NCBI GenBank assembly: GCA_030141605.1
Contig: JAQGDQ010000498.1
Location: 1-64,000 of the forward strand
Origin: Tubiluchus corallicola
Lineage: Eukaryota; Priapulida; Priapulimorpha; Priapulimorphida; Tubiluchidae
Direction: 5' to 3'
Length of the DNA: 64,000 nt
Shown: piece after piece, positions 41,978 to 64,000 of the stretch
How positions within the stretch are numbered: position 1 is the first letter of the stretch
Layout: every line of letters begins with the position of its first letter
Notes under the pieces: model-generated
The model's database searches: none
What the model saw: the letters and a program-made list of their open reading frames with translations, nothing else
Told to the model about the DNA's origin: nothing
Position numbers and translations under genes: made by a program

Positions 41978-44900
41978 ATGCGAAAAGCATTCGTTCTTCT
42001 CTTTTCTACAAAACATCTGTCTACCATGGCAGCAAGGGTGTATGAGCCTGGTTTTCACTCCATATCTTATGTCACAGTACCAGATGAGGAAGTGGCAAGG
42101 AAGCTGGCCAGGTAAATTCAGATATTTGCAACATTTTTTTCCATTGCAAGAATTTCAAATTCCTTTGTGTTGTATTTCCAACGTACTTTGTATTTTTCCA
42201 AGACCAAACATAACATCATTTACTGACTTAAATGTATCTCTTTTTAATATCATTTCAGTGGGCTTGTTAAAGGAAAGCTGGCAGCATGTGTAAACATCAT
42301 ACCTAAGATTTTTTCTATGTAAGTCGTAACATTAATCTTTTCAAAAAAGTTTAAAAAGTAAATGGATTTTTCAAGTTTGTCTGATTTAAAAAACTATCAT
42401 TAAGTGTTAGCTATCATTAATTCACTGATCATTTTATTCAGATTAAGTATGCCTGTTGATTATAGCTGTAATACAGTAATACTTGTACTAACTTGTGCTT
42501 TTGCGTTTTTACATAATTATATTTGAGCAATAAACTTGAATTGAATTGAGTTGTACTACATATACAGGCTGAAATTCTTGAATTGTTTATTATAAATTTT
42601 GTTTTTTGATACTCTTTACAAAATTGTAAAAATATAATAATGCGTATTTCTCATTAAACATCTGTATTCAGCATAGTACTGACAAATACTAGCTAAGTTC
42701 TACACAATGTATTTTGTGCGCAATCAAAAATGCGTGAATGTTCTACCTAGTTGGTTAAAGCCCTTTTAGTGTTAAATATGTACATAACACATATGTATTA
42801 ACATATGTAATAACAGCTTAGTCTCACTGTAACTTGGTGTTTTTCTAGCATCCGGAATGCACTATGCGTTTTGCGTAATCCACCTGCGGAATAGCTGAGT
42901 ATAAAAAAATGCATAGGAAATAGCTGGAGAAAAAATAGGGCATAACGCAGGTCTGATAAACGTTTGCATTGAAAACAATCTGCATAACACATGCGTATGC
43001 CGTTGTTATGTAAATACCACAAAACACAGTAGAATGGCGCGTGATGACAAGACCTGGTACAGCTGCAAATTCTTGAATAAAGTGGCGTTTAGCTGGCGTC
43101 TAGAAAAGGCGTATGTGTTATCCACCTACGGAATGAAAATTAATAGAAAATTGTTGCAGAAAAAATAATGTATAACGCAGAGGTGCATTGAAAACAATAC
43201 AAACCAATTTTATCTATTCCGTATCTGCATAATGCGTTCCGGATACCAGGGTAAACGCCACATAACAAAGACAATGGCTGTTCCAAATAGTATGCGGCAC
43301 TAGGAGGTTGAAAAAAACTCTGAAGTACACCATTTCAGTTTCGTTATATGTGCCCTCCTTGTTCTGATTCACGCAAACAGTTTCGAAAATCATTTTCTAG
43401 AAGCCATTTGCTCATTTTTTCTGAAAATTTGTGTTGGTGAGCCTGGAGGAGGACTCAATAGCATAATGTTCCTTCCTCTTCCTCACAATGAGTCATGTGA
43501 CAATGTTTATAACTAAATATTTACGTGTATGTCATATATTATTCACTGTGAAACTAAAAAAAAATACAAAAAAATTTGGGAACACGCTTATTGCAGCGCC
43601 CTGTGAACCTCCTTGGGAACCCAAACCAAATTTTGTTATACTCTTTGCTGAATACTCTTGCCAAATGATATGTAGAAATCTGGCTCATTTTTCACTGTCC
43701 CATTCTCTGGATTTCAGTTTTTAGGCTTTACAAAAAAACGGGCAAAAAATGCTGAGTTTTAGCAGGTTTTAGTTTGCAGTTTTGAATTTCCAAATTGAAA
43801 AACAAATTCCCTTTAAAGGGCAGTCGGGACGGTCCATTTGATTCTTTATTTGTTACAAATGGTTCAGTAGTTATTGAGAAAATTTCAAACATAATTCCTT
43901 AAATATACCCGGAGAATCGTAAATATTAGATAATTATTGCTCTTACAATGAAATTTCTCAAGGGGGCATGATGTTGAAGAGCTATTCATAATAATTATGA
44001 TGCACTCTGACTGAGCCTGCTATTTCAACACTCGTCGAAAGAGACTTTTCACTTGTTATTTTATTTTTTACATTGCTATTGTAGATACGAGTGGCAGAAT
44101 GAAATAAATGAAGACAAAGAAGTCTTAATGGTAAGCGTAATAATGTCACTGTCACTGTTTATTCTGGAATCAGGTTCCAGTTTTTGTTGGGTAAGATTTA
44201 AGTGTTTATCAGGTTTGGTTATTTGATTAATCGAATGATTGAAAGACTTTGCAGTATAAATTTAAAGTTAAAAAGTACATGTACTTCATGTATGTGCATT
44301 AACTTTTGGCTTGAGCTGCTTGATAAGTAATTTGTTTAAAAATGATTGTTTTGTATAAATAGTGCATTGTATCAGATAAATTCGTTGTGGATACAAACTT
44401 GTTTCTGTTTCAGATGATAAAAAGCAGAACATCAAGGTTAGAAGAATTAACAAAATATGTTAGGTACGATGATGATGATATTAATGATGTCAATACCTAC
44501 AACTAACTCATACATAGATAATAAAAATTGTCAAAGTCTATGTATGAGTTAGCTATACGTGTTGGCATCATTAACAGTAACTTTGGAACAGCAAAAATGA
44601 GTTGGGTGTTTTTATCGGTTTTCTACTGAGTGCAGACATATTTGCGATTTCTAGAAAAAATGTTTTTTGAACGTGCTAAATGCATTTGCAAAAATCTTTT
44701 CAGGGAAAATCATCCTTATGACGTAGCTGAAGTCATTTCTACTCCGGTAAGTTTAACTGCTTTTTATTCGTGTATGAAGCTACTTACGGGAGTGTTTTGA
44801 ATAAAATTTTCTTATCTTTTTCTTTTTCGTATCGTGTTTTTCTCTTTACAGACTTAGATAAATGTGAGCAAAGCTATGTGTGCCAAACTTTAACCAAATG

Positions 44901-45612
44901 CTCATTGATGCCTCTTGAAAAATTGCAATGCATAAAACTCAAAGCTTCCTGAAAACACTGTGATATCCTATCCAAAATAAGCTTTGAAACAATACAAATA
45001 ATACATACATAATACAAATAATACAAACAATGGTTAAAATCCCAATTTTACAAGCAGATAAAGTGTTCTACACAATCCTGTTTTATATAAATACATCAAC
45101 AATATTAACACGCCCTTCATCAAAGATAAGCTTCCACTCCTCTTGGAGCCAACATTAAATCCAAGAACACACAATGTTAAACAAATACGCACTAATAACA
45201 AATATGGCAACAATTCTATCACTAAACAAGGAGTTCAACTTTGGAATAACCATCAAATTTAAAACAAATCAAGTCTTTCGACGAATTCAAATCAAAATTA
45301 AAAGTACATACATTAAATCGTTTTGAAAACCCAACGTACGTAAACATTAATATATATTCATCCACAAGTTTATTTACCCACGTCCATTTTAAATTATATA
45401 TATATTGTATATAGTCTATTATAATTTGTGAGTAATATTATAATGTATAATTTGTTTTAAATTTTTGGCACAGTTGTTTTTAGTTCGCACTGGACACATT
45501 TGCCTTTAACAGTTGTGTGAATTTTATTCTCATGCTGCGATGTTCTTTTATGCTTTTATAGTTATGAAAATCGATTTTTTTATGGCAAATAAAGATTATT
45601 ATATATATATAC

Positions 45613-45645
<33 letters not shown>

Positions 45646-46147
45646 TAACTATAATATATTAATATTAACAAGAGTCTGTTTTCTATATTACAGTCAAGCC
45701 TCTTTATACTGCCTACTTTGGGTCTGCAAAACACTTGTCATTATAGTGAGTTTAGTGTTATAATGAGGTGTATTAATACATACATGTCTATGCAAATATA
45801 GACATTTTGTGTTACTAAAACTTTGGGCACCAAGGGAGGTTGGCATTTTAAAGCAGGGAGGTCTTATAATGAGGTTTTGACAGTATATAAGTTTATAAGT
45901 TTTAAAAAATTATTTAAAAACCTTAATGTATTTAGAGTGTGGAAAATGATGCCATTTTCTTCTCCATTTTTGCTGAACTGCTTAAACAGAAAAATGTGTC
46001 ACGGATGAGATGACATGATGTTCTTCTTGATTTATGATTACTAAGCATGATAATTATAATGTTTTATTTATTTTTCAGATTCAATCCGGAAATCCTCCTT
46101 ATTTGGAATGGATTAGTGAAGTTGTGCCCGAGAAACCGGGAAAATAG
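41978..46147 (+). CDS. CUTA: CutA divalent-cation tolerance homolog
   Basis: CutA proteins are small trimeric ferredoxin-like proteins; animal CUTA has been linked to acetylcholinesterase processing and copper. Exons: 41978-42111, 42259-42318, 44085-44130, 44414-44463, 44704-44746, 46079-46147 (TAG). They sum to 402 bases, a 133-residue protein. Family motifs in order: SYVTVPDEEVARKLARSG, KLAACVNIIPKI, YEWQNEINEDKEVLMMIKS, then HPYDVAEVI and NPPYLEWI, all diagnostic of CutA. The start is uncertain. Met at 41978 gives MRKAFVLLFST, a plausible targeting segment. An in-frame Met at 41750 would add 76 residues without family similarity. The next Met (MAARVYE) is also possible. The introns hold LINE, MITE and hairpin insertions. 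Confidence 0.92.
42400..42552 (+). mobile_element. LINE 3' tail
   Basis: Ends with gagcaataaacttgaattga plus attgag, a poly(A)-signal-like aataaa followed by TTGAA units, a common LINE terminus. It lies in CUTA intron 2, in sense. The body is not recognisable. Confidence 0.5.
42846..43250. mobile_element. MITE with atccggaa.gca..atgc ends
   Basis: The left end reads catccggaatgcactatgcg. The right end in reverse complement reads tatccggaacgcattatgca. The interior repeats gttatccacctgcggaat-like motifs (42870 and 43118). About 405 bp in CUTA intron 2, no ORF. Confidence 0.6.
44481..44575. repeat. Long imperfect hairpin next to a CUTA splice donor
   Basis: The arms 44481-44519 and 44536-44575 pair at about 33 of 38 positions (left starts ttaatgatgtcaatac; right in reverse complement starts ttaatgatgccaacac). 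The left arm starts 17 bases after the donor of exon 44414-44463. Confidence 0.85.
44985..45600 (+). mobile_element. Degenerate LINE 3' end
   Basis: The frame near 45165-45255 reads KQIRTNNKYGNNSITKQG followed by VQLWNN and a stop. This is the ...G...LWN.L tail typical of LINE reverse-transcriptase ORFs. A noncoding 3' UTR follows with aataaa at 45588-45593 and a (TA)n tail. It is in CUTA intron 5, in sense. Stop codons show it is dead. Confidence 0.65.
45598..45650. repeat. (TA)n microsatellite
   Basis: A run of TA with a few CA/GT interruptions directly follows the LINE end at 45597, probably grown from its tail. Confidence 0.95.
45691..45883. mobile_element. Short pogo/Tigger-like MITE
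   Basis: It starts cagtcaagcctctttatact and ends ataatgaggttttgacag, inverted ends of about 18 bp. TA flanks both sides (45689-45690 and 45884-45885). 193 bp in CUTA intron 5. Confidence 0.65.
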
Positions 46148-47908
46148 GAACATTTTAAAGGCTGTAAAACTGAATTGTCACTTTTCAACTCTGGACTATC
46201 CATGAAATAGAATACATTTCTTTGCATTGCTTTAACGTGCCGTGTTATAGTGACGACATGGATTCTAGATAACATGTATAGTTACAACCTGCTTATAGGA
46301 TAAAGAGTGCCAAGCTATTGTGATGTGTGCTTTATTCTTCTATAAAACTTTCCTAAACTGTGTTTTCTAATCTAGTGAAGAATTTTTGAAATCATAATTA
46401 GAGTAGATTAGTTCCTGTATCTACAGAAAAGAACATAACTGTACAGTCTACAGTGCAGCTACTCTAATATTTCTGTACTATATGCGAATGATATTGCATG
46501 GATGATGCCCACTGGTCAGCAAAAAATTAATGTTGTCAAATGAGATACAAAATACAAAGAATCGTGGAACCACAGAAAAGTGACAAAAAAGATGAATTCA
46601 GAGAAAAGGAGAGTTCCAGAAAAAGAGTATTAAAGAAGTACCAAAAAGCTTCCTGATGGACAAATCATAACTTGTGTGGTTCAAATGGGGTACTGTCATG
46701 TATAGGAATCCATAGAAAAAAGAGTTAACATAAGTTATGTCCACAGAACATGTTTTTTGCTAAGATGGATACAGTAGACTCTGCATCAATGAGTTCTTCA
46801 TTTCAGAATGTCACTCATGTCATATAGACTTGGTTGAACTGATTTGTTCTATTATATATCAGTATTTCTAACTCTTTATATCACTAAGTTCAGTACACCT
46901 AAAGAAACGATTCATGCAAAATCCATTGTATTTACTCTGCTTGTTTCAGACATGCAGAAACATTTTCAACACAACGAATGCGTGCTTTCCTAGTTGTCAT
47001 TCCTGTCAGCAGGGTTGTAAAATAATGGGAAAACTAATTAATAAATGCTACTGGGTATTTGTGTATGTGCAAATTGTTTCTTTTCTTGAGGAATTTCCAA
47101 TAGTAATTCAATGATTTTGCTGTTTTAGTAAAATGACAAAGCGAAACACAAGGACGATTAAAAACAGAAACTGAAGAGTTATGAAGAATTAAATTAATTA
47201 TTAAATTATTAAGTGTATATTAACTTCTTAGCAAAATTAATGTTAATAAAGTCAGCAGAAATAAATTTAAAATTGTATGATTTTTTTATAATACCATCAT
47301 TAATTTATAAATCTGACACTTTGTCACATGTAAAAAGAAAAAAGGTGAATTAGAAAGCATTCTAAGAAAAGCAATAAAAACTACGTTTGGCAATGCCAAA
47401 ACTGCTTACTTACTGTGTGTTAATGTATCAGAATAAGGAATTATGACCATTAGCCAATTGGACAGCTACAAAAAATTGATGTTTTGCCTATAGTAAAATT
47501 GAAAAAATAGCAAGCATTTATGGAATTATTATTAATAATGGATATGTGAAAAATCAAAACAAATCAAAGTGGAAAATATGCAAAAATTAAAAGTAACGCC
47601 TGTAATGTTGGAAGACAAGTGCAACGCAAATATAAATAAAATGAGAGCACAAAATTAAGATTTTTGGAAAGCAATAATGGGTAAATACCAGCAGATACAT
47701 ACAGGCTGGAGCAACATTGTATGTTATGAAAAGCCCTCCAGTTCATTTGGTTAAATACTTTGGAAGTTCACTTTAATATATTTTCCTTTTTTAGCTTAAT
47801 TTCCTGGCCTTTTCAGAGAAAATGTATTGCTGCTCACCTCAATAACTAAGACTCGAGTCGATACCACAGCATTGCGTGGTGCGTTTGAGAAGTTAAAGGG
47901 AGAAAAAG
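46148..47908. other. Intergenic region between CUTA and the GPR107-type gene
   Basis: 1.76 kb of AT-rich DNA between two genes on the same strand. No exon, RNA gene or repeat array is seen. It must contain the CUTA 3' UTR and the downstream promoter. Open frames such as 46914-47114 carry no motif. Confidence 0.5.
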
Positions 47909-62631
<14,723 letters not shown>

Positions 62632-62852
62632 GTATGTGTTTTATACCTGAAAACATTGAAACTGTTAAGCAGTTCAAAATTTCAGCAGGTACAGTAGTTT
62701 TAATGAGACACAAATCATACCCATTTTTGGTTGCGTCCAAAGACGTTCGGGGTTAAGGTCAAGTCAAGTGTAGTGCCTTTTCTTTGTGTGGCTTGATTCG
62801 TTGCTAATTTAAAACTCCTGTCTACCTTTAGATGAAAGGCACAGTGAAGTGT

Positions 62853-63080
62853 AGTACCTCGGTTTGCCAGACAAAAGCGGGGAGACGTCGATTTGAATTT
62901 GCCAATTGTCAGAATTTACCGATATTAAGCTAGTACAGTAGATGCCGTGTATTAGAGTCTTACACTCACGGGGTAATGTACAATCAATCACCTAACTGTC
63001 TCAAAAATGGGACAGTTACTATGCAAAAGTATTTAAACAGTGTTGGCAGTTGACTCAAATAAGTCCGTATAATTTATATA
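62853..63080. mobile_element. Partial copy of the 6178-type MITE
   Basis: Collinear with 6178-6400: ggtttgccagacaaaagcgg, then aagctagtacagtagatgcc, then ctatgcaaaagtatttaaac. The right half is missing, and the 69-bp array begins shortly after. Confidence 0.65.
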
Positions 63081-63114
63081 TAATAATATACACATGTATT
63101 ACACTCATTTTGGT

Positions 63115-64000
63115 GCCTAGTATACTAGCCATACTGTACACCCTAATTTACTGACCTTGGTCAAGGTGACCATTTCCACTGTGGGTAGCTTGTACCTTCC
63201 CATTGTAGACCCTAATTTACTGACCTTGGTCAAGGTGACCATTTCCACTGTGGGTAGCTTGTACCTGCCCATTGTACACCCTAATTTACTGCCCTTCGTC
63301 AAGGTGACCATTTCCACTGTGGGTAGCTTGCACCTGCCCATTGTACACCCTAATTTACTGCCCTTCGTCAAGGTAACCATTTCCACTGTGGGTAGCTTGT
63401 ACCTGCCCATTGTAGACCCTAATTTACTGACCTTGGTCAAGGTGACCATTTCCACTGTGCGTAGCTTGTACCTTCCCATTGTAGACCCTAATTTACTGAC
63501 CTTGGTCAAGGTGACCATTTCCACTGTGGGTAGCAAGGTGACCATTTCCACTGTGGGTAGCTTGTACCTGCCCATTGTACACCCTAATTTACTGCCCTTC
63601 GTCAAGGTGACCATTTCCACTGTGGGTAGCTTGCACCTGCCCATTGTACACCCTAATTTACTGCCCTTCGTCAAGGTAACCATTTCCACTGTGGGTAGCT
63701 TGTACCTGCCCATTGTAGACCCTAATTTACTGACCTTGGTCAAGGTGACCATTTCCACTGTGCGTAGCTTGTACCTTCCCATTGTAGACCCTAATTTACT
63801 GACCTTGGTCAAGGTGACCATTTCCACTGTGGGTAGCAAGGTGACCATTTCCACTGTGGGTAGCTTGTACCTGCCCATTGTACACCCTAATTTACTGCCC
63901 TTCGTCAAGGTGACCATTTCCACTGTGGGTAGCTTGTACCTACCCATGGTACACCCTAATTTACTGCCCTTCGTCAATGTGACCCTTTCCACTGTGCGTA
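63115..64000. repeat. 69-bp minisatellite with higher-order structure, cut by the window end
   Basis: Units of 69 bp contain gtgaccatttccactgtggg and cattgtacaccctaatttac. Short extra half-units (tagcaaggtgacc) occur at 63531 and 63834, so a block of about 303 bp is itself repeated. Because 69 is a multiple of three, the minus frame stays open for 291 codons, but nothing else supports a gene. Confidence 0.95.

Noticed and set aside
63117-63992. 291-codon minus-strand open frame at the window end
   Set aside because: It is entirely made of the 69-bp repeat; openness follows from the period.

Overview
This 64 kb window is AT-rich nuclear DNA from an animal. Its genes have many short exons with GT-AG introns, and their products match metazoan families from end to end. 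The species cannot be fixed from the sequence. The moderate intron sizes, two genes with intronless coding regions, many minisatellites and small hAT- and pogo-type elements suggest a marine invertebrate, possibly a tunicate (low confidence). No rRNA, CRISPR array, operon or prokaryotic feature is present.

Layout from left to right. (1) 419-13783, plus: the 3' part of SMG7, a nonsense-mediated decay factor; its 5' half lies left of the window. Its introns hold several large minisatellites and a broken LINE tail. (2) 17923-19398, minus: MPG/AAG, 3-methyladenine DNA glycosylase, two exons. (3) 20006-22087, minus: KIF3A, the heterotrimeric kinesin-2 motor subunit, with an intronless coding region. 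(4) 25455-26966, plus: DYNC2I2/WDR34, a dynein-2 intermediate chain, also intronless. (5) 28816-31993, plus: MORN5, with the first exon not found. (6) 32404-41248, minus: RABGGTB, the Rab geranylgeranyltransferase beta subunit, plus a probable ATG-only first exon. (7) 41978-46147, plus: CUTA, head-to-head with RABGGTB. (8) 47909-62631, plus: a GPR107/GPR108-type seven-transmembrane protein whose last exon or exons lie outside or were not found.

Functional grouping. KIF3A (anterograde IFT motor), DYNC2I2 (retrograde IFT motor) and MORN5 (linked to sperm flagella and axonemes) sit side by side, so 20-32 kb is a cluster of three cilium genes. The other genes are general housekeeping: RNA surveillance, base-excision repair, Rab prenylation and Golgi/endosome trafficking.

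Repeats. About a dozen minisatellites (units of 23 to 69 bp) cover roughly one eighth of the window. Mobile-element remnants include hAT-type MITEs (two with near-perfect 8-bp target duplications), pogo/Tigger-like MITEs, LINE 3' ends and tRNA-promoter-like relics.

The most unusual signal is that tandem duplication has repeatedly hit exon-intron junctions. In SMG7 a 30-bp unit repeats a 5' splice site 11 times in the correct phase. In MORN5 a 47-bp unit repeats a 5' splice site 11 to 13 times. In the GPR107-type gene a 52-bp duplication doubles a 3' splice site. These are proposed here as splice-junction minisatellites that could create ladders of alternative splice sites.
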